Shown one piece after another: positions 58,138 to 64,000 of a stretch of DNA of 64,000 bases. Source of the DNA: AC-32 sp963716865 (GTDB lineage Bacteria > Actinomycetota > Thermoleophilia > Gaiellales > Gaiellaceae); assembly GCA_963716865.1 (NCBI GenBank), contig CAVQUF010000004.1, positions 248,001-312,000 of the forward strand. Direction: 5' to 3'. The position numbers and the translations under genes are program-made. The notes under the pieces were generated by a model. It was given only the letters and a program-made list of their open reading frames with translations. It did no database searches and had not been told where the DNA came from. Every line of letters starts with the position of its first letter. Position 1 is the stretch's first letter.

Positions 58138-58674
58138 CTGAGCACTCTGGAGACCGAGCGGCTTCTGCTTCGCCCGCCGGCCCCCGAGGACACCGAGGCG
58201 CTGGCGCCGATGTACGCCGACCCCGAGGTGATGCGCTACCTCGGTGACGGGCGCACGTTCACGCGCGCGGAGACGGAGCGCTCGGTCCGGCGCATGATGG
58301 ACACCTGGGAGGCGGACGGCTTCGGCCTCTTCACGACGGTGCGCAAGGAGAGCGAGACCGTGATCGGCCGCGTCGGCCTGATCGTCTGGAACCCGGAGAC
58401 GTGGGAGCTGACGAGGGCGGGCGGAGACGGTCCGACCGAGCTCGAGGTCGGCTACACGATCGGCCGGCCGTACTGGGGTCTCGGCTACGCGACCGAGGCG
58501 GCGAGCGCGGCCCGGGACTTCGCGCTGGAGCAGCTCGGCGCAAGCCGGCTGATCGCGCTCATCATCCACGGCAACGACGCCTCCGAGAACGTGGCGCAGA
58601 AGCTCGGCTTCGCCCACGAGCGCGACATCCTCTTCGGCCGCCGCGAGGCCAAGCTGTTCGCCTTCGAGGCATGA
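58138..58674 (+). CDS. GNAT acetyltransferase (RimJ/RimL type) with CTG start
   Basis: The 178-residue protein has the RimJ/RimL N terminus LETERLLLRPPAPEDTEALAPMYADPEVMRYLGDG, then ELEVGYTIGRPYWGLGYATEAASAARDFAL (acetyl-CoA binding) and NDASENVAQKLGFAHERD. There is no ATG, GTG or TTG within a sensible distance. A CTG at 58138 lies seven bases after a TAGGCT box (58125-58130), the same leaderless spacing as other genes here. The acceptor substrate is unknown. Confidence 0.82.
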   Translation: MSTLETERLLLRPPAPEDTEALAPMYADPEVMRYLGDGRTFTRAETERSVRRMMDTWEADGFGLFTTVRKESETVIGRVGLIVWNPETWELTRAGGDGPTELEVGYTIGRPYWGLGYATEAASAARDFALEQLGASRLIALIIHGNDASENVAQKLGFAHERDILFGRREAKLFAFEA

Positions 58675-58715
58675 CGCGGCTCGAGACCGAGCGTCTCCTC
58701 CTGCGCATCCCCTAA
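58671..58715 (+). pseudogene. Remnant of a second GNAT gene start
   Basis: An ATG overlapping the GNAT stop (ATGA) opens a 14-residue ORF, MTRLETERLLLRIP, followed by TAA. It is the typical RimJ/RimL N terminus and repeats the start of the gene before it. After the stop the frame continues with PADLAARR, again GNAT-like, then degenerates. It looks like a second, co-transcribed GNAT gene of which almost all has been deleted. Confidence 0.6.
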
Positions 58716-58821
58716 CCGGCCGACCTCGCGGCGAGACGCTCGAGCGCGAGAGCCTTCCCGGCCCCTTCGACCGGCGCGTCGATCTCTACGCGCTCGGCGG
58801 CGGCAGCTAGGGTCGGGCCGC

Positions 58822-58893
58822 GAGACGACGCTCGCGTCGTCTCTTTCAGGCCGTGCGGGCTGTGCCCGTTCGGCCGTCTGAACCGACCGGTCT
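58822..58893 (+). repeat. Diverged double-hairpin repeat before the decarboxylase gene
   Basis: GAGACGACG-CTCG-CGTCGTCTC (58822-58843) forms hairpin 1. CAGGCCGTGCGGGC-TGT-GCCCGTTCGGCC forms hairpin 2, followed by GTCTGAACCGACCGGTCT. The layout matches the repeats at 20160 and 51126 although hairpin 1 has a different sequence. With the GNAT remnant it fills the 246-base gap before 58921. Confidence 0.6.
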
Positions 58894-58920
58894 ACACGTT
58901 CTCCGTGAGAAGGTTGGCGA

Positions 58921-60303
58921 ATGAGCGAGGCGCGCGATCTTCTCCGGCTGACCGCCGAGCTCGCGGCCGACTACGTCGAGACCCTCGGCGAGCGGCCGGT
59001 CTTCCCGAACGTGACCCCGGAGGAGCTGCGACTGGCCCTCGGCGGCCCGCTTCCCGACGGGCCGCTCGATCCGGCGCGGGTCGTGACCGAGCTCGCTGAG
59101 GCGGCCGAGCCGGGCGTCGTCGCGATCGGCAGCGGCCGCTACTTCGGCTTCGTGATCGGCGGCTCGCTCCCCGCAGCCCTGGCGGCCGACTGGCTCACGT
59201 CGGCGTGGGACCAGAACGCGGGCCTCTACGCCTGCGGCCCGTCGGCCTCGGTTGTCGAGCAGGTGGTCCGCGAGTGGCTCGTCGACCTGTTCGGACTGCC
59301 GGCGAACGCCTCGATCGGCTACGTCACCGGGGCTCAGATGGCCAACGTGACCGGGCTCGCGGCCGCGCGGTTCCACGTCCTCGACGCCGCCGGCTGGGAT
59401 GTCGGCCGGGACGGGCTGACGGGCGCTCCGCCCGTGCGCGTGCTCGTCGGCGAGAAGGGGCACGTGACCGTCGACCGCGCCCTGCGCCTGCTGGGGCTGG
59501 GAGCGCCGACCACGGTCGAGTCGGACGAGCAGGGCCGCCTCAGCGCCGGTGCGCTCCGCGATGCGCTCGAGGACGCGGCCGGCCCGACGATCGTCTGCGC
59601 CCAGGCGGGCGAGGTGAACACCGGCGCGTTCGACCCGCTCCCGGAGATCGCCGACGCGTGCGGGCGCGCGGGTGCCTGGCTCCACGTGGACGGCGCGTTC
59701 GGCCTCTGGGCGGCGGCCTCGCCGCGCTTCCGTCATCTGGTCGCCGGAGTTGAGCGCGCCGACTCGTGGACGACGGACGGGCACAAGTGGCTCAACGTCC
59801 CCTACGACTCCGGGATCGTGCTCTGCGCGCACCCCGAGGCCCACCGCGCGGCGATGACGGTCTCCGCGTCCTACCTGATCCAGGACGAGGGCGAGCGGCG
59901 CGTGCGCGACCAGGTCGACTGGGTGCCCGAGTTCTCGCGCCGGGCGCGCGGCTTCACCGTCTACGCGGCGCTTCGCAGCCTCGGGCGGCGAGGGCTGGCC
60001 GAGCTCGTCGAGCGCGCCTGCGACGCGGCGGCCGCGTTCGCGGAGCAGATCGCCGCGCTGCCGGACGTCGAGCTGCTGAACGAGGTCGTGCTGAACCAGG
60101 TGCTGTTCCGCTTCGAGTCGGACGAGCGGACGGACGAGGTGCTACGCCTCGTTCAGGAGAGCGGCCGGATCTGGCTGGGCGGAACGATCTGGGACGGGCG
60201 CAAGGCGATCAGGCTCTCGGTCTCGAACTGGCAGACCGGCGGCGAAGAGATCTCGCTCGCGGTGGACACCTTCAGAAGAGCCGCCTACGGCGTGGCCTCA
60301 TAG
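58921..60303 (+). CDS. PLP-dependent group II decarboxylase family protein
   Basis: The 460-residue protein resembles aromatic-L-amino-acid/glutamate decarboxylases: GRYFGFVIGGSLPAALAADWLTSAWDQN, GYVTGAQMANVTGLAAARFHVL, CAQAGEVNTGAFDPLPEIADACGRAGAWLHVDGAFGLWAA and the PLP-binding lysine in TTDGHKWLNVPYDSG. It should decarboxylate an amino acid to an amine, but group II members also include aldehyde synthases and other activities. The substrate is not evident. The ATG at 58921 gives a normal family length. Confidence 0.85.
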   Translation: MSEARDLLRLTAELAADYVETLGERPVFPNVTPEELRLALGGPLPDGPLDPARVVTELAEAAEPGVVAIGSGRYFGFVIGGSLPAALAADWLTSAWDQNAGLYACGPSASVVEQVVREWLVDLFGLPANASIGYVTGAQMANVTGLAAARFHVLDAAGWDVGRDGLTGAPPVRVLVGEKGHVTVDRALRLLGLGAPTTVESDEQGRLSAGALRDALEDAAGPTIVCAQAGEVNTGAFDPLPEIADACGRAGAWLHVDGAFGLWAAASPRFRHLVAGVERADSWTTDGHKWLNVPYDSGIVLCAHPEAHRAAMTVSASYLIQDEGERRVRDQVDWVPEFSRRARGFTVYAALRSLGRRGLAELVERACDAAAAFAEQIAALPDVELLNEVVLNQVLFRFESDERTDEVLRLVQESGRIWLGGTIWDGRKAIRLSVSNWQTGGEEISLAVDTFRRAAYGVAS

Positions 60304-60311
60304 CTCGATCG

Positions 60312-60387
60312 GCTCGACCGGTCAGTTCAGACGGACGCACGAGCAAAGCCCGCGCGTCCTGAAGTCGGCACCGCAAGCGGTGCCTCA
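60312..60387 (-). repeat. Double-hairpin repeat between convergent genes
   Basis: Read on the minus strand it starts with the TGA stop of the lyase gene: TGAGGCACCGCTTGCGGTGCC, then GGACGCGCGGGCTTTGCTCGTGCGTCC, then GTCTGAACTGACCGGTCGA. It is the same unit as at 20160, again beginning at a stop codon and lying between convergent genes. Confidence 0.7.
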
Positions 60388-61239
60388 GGGCCAGGTGCCG
60401 GCCCGGTAGAGCTGGCCCTCGAGCTTGCGGCCCAGGGCGGCCTCGAGCCACTCGGAGATGTGGATCAGCGCGTCGAGGTCGACGCCCGTCTCGATCCCCT
60501 CACGCTCGAGCAGGTAGACCAGGTCTTCCGTCGCGATGTTGCCGCTCGCGCGAGGCGCATAGGGACAGCCGCCGAGCCCGCCGACCGAGGCGTCGAGCAC
60601 CTCGGCGCCCGCGTCCAGTGCGGCGAGCGCGTTCGCGTAGCCGGTGTTGCGCGTGTTGTGACCGTGGAAGCCCGCGGCGTTCGTCCGCCCGATCAGGTCG
60701 CGGACCTCGTGCGGGACGGCCACGCCGATCGTGTCGGCGAGCACCACCTCTGCGCTCTCGAACCGCGCGGCCAGCTCGGCCACCCGCGCCGGGTCGACGC
60801 GTCCCTCGAAGGGGCAGCCGAAGGCGACGCTGATGGTCACGGTCGCCGGCCGGTCGGCAGCAGCAAGGATGCGCTCGACCCGCTCGATCGCATCGGCGAG
60901 CGAGGCGTTCGCGTTGCGCCGGTTGAACTCCTCGGTCGCCCCGAACGTGACGTTCACGCGGTCGAGCCCCGCGGCGGCGAAGCGCTCGTAGCCCTGCTCG
61001 TTGAGCACGAGGCCCGAGTACTGCGTGCCTTCACGCGATAGCGGTTCGATCCCGGCCACCACCTCCTCGGCGCCCGCCATCTGCGGCACCCGGTCGTCGC
61101 GGACGAAGCTGACCGCCTCGACCCTCCGCAGACCGGCCGCGGCGAGCCGGTTGACGAGGTCGGCGCGAACCACGGGCTCGAAGGTCTCGGCCTCGTTCTG
61201 GAGGCCGTCACGCGGCCCGACGTCGCAGAGCGTCAGCAC
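60385..61239 (-). CDS. Hydroxymethylglutaryl-CoA lyase family protein
   Basis: The 284-residue HMGL-like TIM-barrel enzyme has the N-terminal DVGPRDGLQNEAET (metal and substrate binding), VEAVSFVRDDRVPQMAGAEEV, TISVAFGCPFEG, ADTIGVAVPHEV, GFHGHNTRNTGYAN (metal histidines) and the catalytic cysteine loop GLGGCPYAPRASGNIATEDLVYLL. It most likely cleaves HMG-CoA to acetyl-CoA and acetoacetate in leucine breakdown, or a related substrate. The GTG start overlaps the upstream stop by one base (TAGTG). Confidence 0.9.
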   Translation of the reverse strand: MLTLCDVGPRDGLQNEAETFEPVVRADLVNRLAAAGLRRVEAVSFVRDDRVPQMAGAEEVVAGIEPLSREGTQYSGLVLNEQGYERFAAAGLDRVNVTFGATEEFNRRNANASLADAIERVERILAAADRPATVTISVAFGCPFEGRVDPARVAELAARFESAEVVLADTIGVAVPHEVRDLIGRTNAAGFHGHNTRNTGYANALAALDAGAEVLDASVGGLGGCPYAPRASGNIATEDLVYLLEREGIETGVDLDALIHISEWLEAALGRKLEGQLYRAGTWP

Positions 61240-61625
61240 TAGCCCAGCCCGTGCGACTCGATGCGCTCAGGCCGGATCCGGACGGTGATCCTCGTCTCTC
61301 CGGGCACGTGGGAGTACGTGTCCCGCCCGGTGTACTTCTTCGCCAGCCGGTCGATCTGCTCGGTCGCGCCCTCGAGCGACAGCTCCGCGGTCCCGTCGAC
61401 CGCCACCCAGCGGTACGGGTCGCGGGAGTCGATGACGAGCAGCGACACGCGCGGGTCTGCGCGCAGATACCGATCCTTTGCGCGATCGACCGCCGTGTTG
61501 AACGAGATCCCGTCCTCGTCTACGTCAACCCACACAACAGTCGATTGCGGAGAGCCGTCGGGGCGCAGCGTCGTGACCGTGCCCACGTTCGGCTCGGCCA
61601 GGAATGCGCGCTCGGGAGGGGTCAG
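61239..61625 (-). CDS. F420-dependent PPOX-class oxidoreductase with CTG start
   Basis: The 128-residue split-barrel protein reads TPPERAFLAEPNVGTVTTLRPDGSPQSTVVWVDVDEDGISFNTAVDRAKDRYLRADPRVSLLVID, the classical PPOX/F420 pattern. The annotated GTG at 61586 would delete the conserved FLAEPN helix. The frame is open upstream and the first usable start is CTG at 61625. It probably reduces a substrate with F420H2, fitting the presence of fbiC in this window. It is co-transcribed with the HMG-CoA lyase gene. Confidence 0.85.
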   Translation of the reverse strand: MTPPERAFLAEPNVGTVTTLRPDGSPQSTVVWVDVDEDGISFNTAVDRAKDRYLRADPRVSLLVIDSRDPYRWVAVDGTAELSLEGATEQIDRLAKKYTGRDTYSHVPGETRITVRIRPERIESHGLG

Positions 61626-61663
61626 CGTCGTACTCGGAATAGCCCCGGTAGGCTAGTGGCTCG

Positions 61664-62743
61664 ATGGGTGTCGCCGTGCTTGTCGGTACGCGCAAGGGGC
61701 TGTTCGTCCTCACCAGCGACGAGGCCCGCCGGGACTGGTCCGTCGAGGGACCGCTCCTGACCGGCTGGGAGGTCTTCCACGCGATGCGCGACCCGCGGGA
61801 CGGCACGCTCCACGCCGCGACGAACCACATGGTCTACGGGGCGACCACCCACCGCTCCAGCGACCTCGGGGAGACCTGGGAGCGGGCCGAGGGAATCGGG
61901 CTCCCCGAGGAGAGCGGGCTCACCTGGGAGAAGTCCTGGCACGTCGAGCCCGGCCACTCGAACGAGCCGGAGACGCTCTGGCTCGGCGGCACGCCCGGCG
62001 CGCTCTTCCGCAGCGACGATGGAGGCTCGTCGTGGACGCCGGTGCAGTCGCTGGTCGAGCACTCGTCCCGCGACCAGTGGAACCCCGGCGCCGGCGGGCT
62101 CTGCTGCCACTCGATCCAGATGGACCCGTCCGACCCGCAGCGGCTCTACATCGCGATCTCGGCGGCCGGGGCCTTCCGGAGCGACGACGGCGGCGAGACG
62201 TGGGAGCCGAAGAACTCGGGCGTCGCGGCCGACTTCTTCCCGGACAACACGTTCCCGGAGGTCGGCCAGTGCGTGCACAAGCTGCTCGTGCACCCGGCCC
62301 GGCCCGAACGGCTCTGGCAGCAGAACCACTGCGGCGTCTACCGCTCGGACGACCGCGGCGACAACTGGGAGCGGCTCGAGGGCAACGGCCTCCCCGCGGG
62401 CTTCGGTTTCCCGATCGCTCTCGACCCCGCCGACCCGGACGCGGCCTACGTCGTCCCCGAGGAGGGCGCGGAGAACCGGGTCACCCCGGACGGGCGGCTC
62501 GGCGTCTACAGGACGCGCGACGCCGGCGCTTCCTGGGATCTCCTGACGAACGGGCTCCCGCAGCAGGCCTGGCAGTCGGTGAAGCGCGAGGGGATGTCCT
62601 TCGACCAGCTCGACCCGTCGGGCGTGTACCTCGGCACGCAGGGCGGCTCGGTCTTCGCCACGGCCGACGGCGGCGATTCCTGGGTCGAAGCGGCGCGCTT
62701 CCTGCCGGAGATCCTCTCGGTCGAAGCCGCCGAATGGCAGTAA
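61664..62743 (+). CDS. BNR/sialidase-like beta-propeller protein
   Basis: The 359-residue protein has several Asp-box repeats (SSDLGETWERAE, RSDDGGSSWTPV, RSDDGGETWEPK, RSDDRGDNWERL, TRDAGASWDLL, TADGGDSWVEA), making a beta-propeller of the BNR/VPS10 type. There is no signal peptide, so it is probably cytoplasmic. It lacks the sialidase catalytic residues (no RIP motif), so glycosidase activity is unlikely. It overlaps the MoaD/ThiS-like gene by ten bases, which suggests a joint function. A TAGGCT box (61649-61654) lies nine bases before the ATG. Confidence 0.85.
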   Translation: MGVAVLVGTRKGLFVLTSDEARRDWSVEGPLLTGWEVFHAMRDPRDGTLHAATNHMVYGATTHRSSDLGETWERAEGIGLPEESGLTWEKSWHVEPGHSNEPETLWLGGTPGALFRSDDGGSSWTPVQSLVEHSSRDQWNPGAGGLCCHSIQMDPSDPQRLYIAISAAGAFRSDDGGETWEPKNSGVAADFFPDNTFPEVGQCVHKLLVHPARPERLWQQNHCGVYRSDDRGDNWERLEGNGLPAGFGFPIALDPADPDAAYVVPEEGAENRVTPDGRLGVYRTRDAGASWDLLTNGLPQQAWQSVKREGMSFDQLDPSGVYLGTQGGSVFATADGGDSWVEAARFLPEILSVEAAEWQ

Positions 62744-62988
62744 TCCTGCTGCCCTCGTTGCTCGCCACCGAGGCGGGCGGGCAGGGGCGGTTCGAGCTGG
62801 AGGCGGCGACGGTGGGAGAGGCGCTGCGCGCGCTCCCGATCGCCGATCTGATCTTCGACGAGCACGGCGTGCTCCGGCCGCTCGTGAACGTCTACGTCAA
62901 CCGCGCGCAGGTGGACGCGATCGACGGACCCCTCGGCGACGGCGACGAGATCAGACTGGTCGCCGCCGTCGCCGGCGGCTGGCTCTAG
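62734..62988 (+). CDS. MoaD/ThiS-family ubiquitin-like protein
   Basis: The 84-residue beta-grasp protein reads LLATEAGGQGRFELEAATVGEALRAL, LRPLVNVYVNRAQVDAIDGPLGDGDEIRLVAAVAGG, the MoaD/ThiS pattern. The C terminus is GGWL instead of a bare Gly-Gly, so two residues follow the diglycine. It would need trimming before thiocarboxylation or conjugation. No moaE, thiG or E1-like gene is in the window. Its stop overlaps the convergent MFS gene stop (CTAG). Confidence 0.85.
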   Translation: MAVILLPSLLATEAGGQGRFELEAATVGEALRALPIADLIFDEHGVLRPLVNVYVNRAQVDAIDGPLGDGDEIRLVAAVAGGWL

Positions 62989-64000
62989 GCCAGCGCGGCG
63001 CCCTTCGTCTCCCGGCCGAAGATCGCGGCGACGAGGCCGCCGGCCGCCATTACGATCGCGACGAAGGTCAGCGACCACGTCGTGCTCCCGGTCGCGTCCT
63101 TCAGGTGGCCGAACAGGTACGGGCCGGCGATCGCGGCGGCCTTGCCGACGCCCTCCATCACGCCGAAGGCGCTCGAGCGGAGCCGCGTCGGAAACAGCTC
63201 GGCCGTGTACGGGTAGACGGCGCCCCAAGCGCCGAGATTGAAGAAGCCGACGAAGAAGAGGGCCGTCACGTAGACGCCGACCGAGCCGGCCACCGCGAAG
63301 GTGTACGCCGAGACCCCGCCGAGGATCAGAAACCCCGCCAGCGTCGGCTTGCGCCCGATCCGCTCGACGAGCCAGATAGCCGCCGCGTACCCCGGGAACT
63401 GCGCGAGGGCGCTCAGCGTCAGGAGGAGGTAGACGTCGACGTGGAAGCTCTTCTCGGTCTGGAGGACGAACGGGAGCCACAGGAAGAGGCCGTAGTACGA
63501 GACGTTGAGCGCGACCCAGATCAGCGCGGTCGGCACCGTCCGCCTGCGCAACGCCGGCTCGACGAGCTCCCGCGCGGACGACTCGGGCTCCTCGGGAGCC
63601 CTGAGCTCACCCGGCTCGACCGGCTCGCCCGTGATCTCCTCCAGCACCTCGGCGGCCTCGCGGCTGCGCCCCCGGCGGACAAGGAAGTACGGGCTCTCGG
63701 GCAGCGTGCGCCGCACGACGAACGCCAGGAAGGCCGGGAACGCCGCGGCGAGGAAGAGGTATCGCCAGCTCCAGTCGCCGAAGCGGTCGAAGGTCGGGCC
63801 CAGGAACACGTACGAGAGGCCGATGGCGAACAGGAGGCCGACCGGCCACCAGAAGTCGAGGAACACGAGCAGCCGCCCCCGCCGCTGCGGCGGCAGGTAC
63901 TCGGCCAGGATCGACGGGTCCACGACGAGCATCCCGCCCAGGCCGAGCCCGGCCAGGAACCGGAACGTCATCACCGACCACGGCCCCCAGGCCAGCGCGG
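62985..64000 (-). CDS. MFS transporter, metabolite:H+ symporter type (5' end outside window)
   Basis: About 338 residues of the C-terminal part are visible, and the frame is open to the window edge (ALAWGPWSVMTFRFLAGLGLGG). Motifs are EYLPPQRRGRLLVFLDFWWPVG, the sugar-porter-like RRTLPESPYFLVRRGRSREAAEVLEEI in the central loop and ELFPTRLRSSAFGVMEGVGKAAAIAGPYLFG. About ten helices are seen. The pattern fits the AAHS/NiaP group that carries aromatic acids or nicotinate, but the substrate is not proven. Confidence 0.88.
   Translation of the reverse strand, partial: ALAWGPWSVMTFRFLAGLGLGGMLVVDPSILAEYLPPQRRGRLLVFLDFWWPVGLLFAIGLSYVFLGPTFDRFGDWSWRYLFLAAAFPAFLAFVVRRTLPESPYFLVRRGRSREAAEVLEEITGEPVEPGELRAPEEPESSARELVEPALRRRTVPTALIWVALNVSYYGLFLWLPFVLQTEKSFHVDVYLLLTLSALAQFPGYAAAIWLVERIGRKPTLAGFLILGGVSAYTFAVAGSVGVYVTALFFVGFFNLGAWGAVYPYTAELFPTRLRSSAFGVMEGVGKAAAIAGPYLFGHLKDATGSTTWSLTFVAIVMAAGGLVAAIFGRETKGAALA

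Noticed and set aside
61664..62743. Exo-alpha-sialidase
   Set aside because: Asp-boxes are present, but there is no RIP motif or catalytic arginine triad and no signal peptide; only the propeller fold is supported.

Overview
The window reads as one contiguous stretch of chromosome from a GC-rich actinobacterium. By eye GC is near 70%, most genes lie on the minus strand, and genes are often joined by 1-4 base stop/start overlaps. The gene order lepA-hemW-hrcA-dnaJ-prmA-mtaB-HIT-yqeY-phoH-ybeY-dgkA-cdd-era, an F420 biosynthesis gene (fbiC), two branched-chain amino acid ABC transporters and the general protein style suggest a Thermoleophilia-like lineage (Gaiellales or Solirubrobacterales). That placement is inference; no rRNA gene is present to test it.

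Layout. 1-2.1 kb: the edge of an MFS transporter gene, then a small operon of a ribbon-helix-helix regulator, a 40-residue protein and a DUF4097 protein, with a lytic transglycosylase behind it. 2.1-8.1 kb: coaE, rpsA, a membrane-anchored protein of unknown function and polA. 8.1-13.2 kb: a GNAT acetyltransferase, a LarA-like protein and a polar amino acid ABC transporter. 13.2-18.8 kb: a complete liv transporter (livK-H-M-G-F). 18.8-20.2 kb: tRNA-Leu(CAA), a broken copy of its 5' half, and a phosphofructokinase of pyrophosphate type. 20.2-26.5 kb: a membrane glycosyltransferase, a TrpC-like barrel protein, an aldehyde dehydrogenase pair, deoC and era. 26.6-39.2 kb: the translation, chaperone and RNA-modification block listed above, ending in lepA and murJ. 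39.5-45.6 kb: rpsT, a tiny membrane protein, holA, comEC, comEA, and leuS with a leader peptide and terminator. 45.6-51.1 kb: a cupin, lysA, a phospholipase C-like lipoprotein and fbiC. 51.1-56.2 kb: a tandem repeat array and a second liv transporter (livG-F-H-M-K order). 56.2-64 kb: a thioredoxin-domain YyaL protein, a GNAT gene and a GNAT remnant, a PLP decarboxylase, an HMG-CoA lyase, an F420-type flavin protein, a beta-propeller protein overlapping a ubiquitin-like MoaD/ThiS protein, and an MFS transporter cut by the window edge.

How the parts work together. The core is translation and its quality control (S1, S20, EF4/LepA, LeuRS, YbeY, Era, PrmA, MtaB), DNA metabolism (PolA, HolA, ComEA/ComEC), the cell wall (MurJ, undecaprenol kinase/phosphatase, transglycosylase) and amino acid uptake (three ABC systems). 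No prophage, insertion sequence or CRISPR array was seen.

The most unusual signals are non-coding. (1) A family of double-hairpin repeats sits at gene ends, and at one locus it has expanded into five tandem 103-base units that include the last codons of a gene. (2) A second intergenic element recurs five times with an invariant 14-base spacer. (3) A 26-base near-identical palindrome lies once inside polA and once over a stop codon. (4) leuS is preceded by a six-residue leader peptide with adjacent leucine codons and an intrinsic terminator. (5) Many promoters place a TANNNT box 6-9 bases before the start codon, so mRNAs should be leaderless. (6) At least five genes appear to start with CTG.
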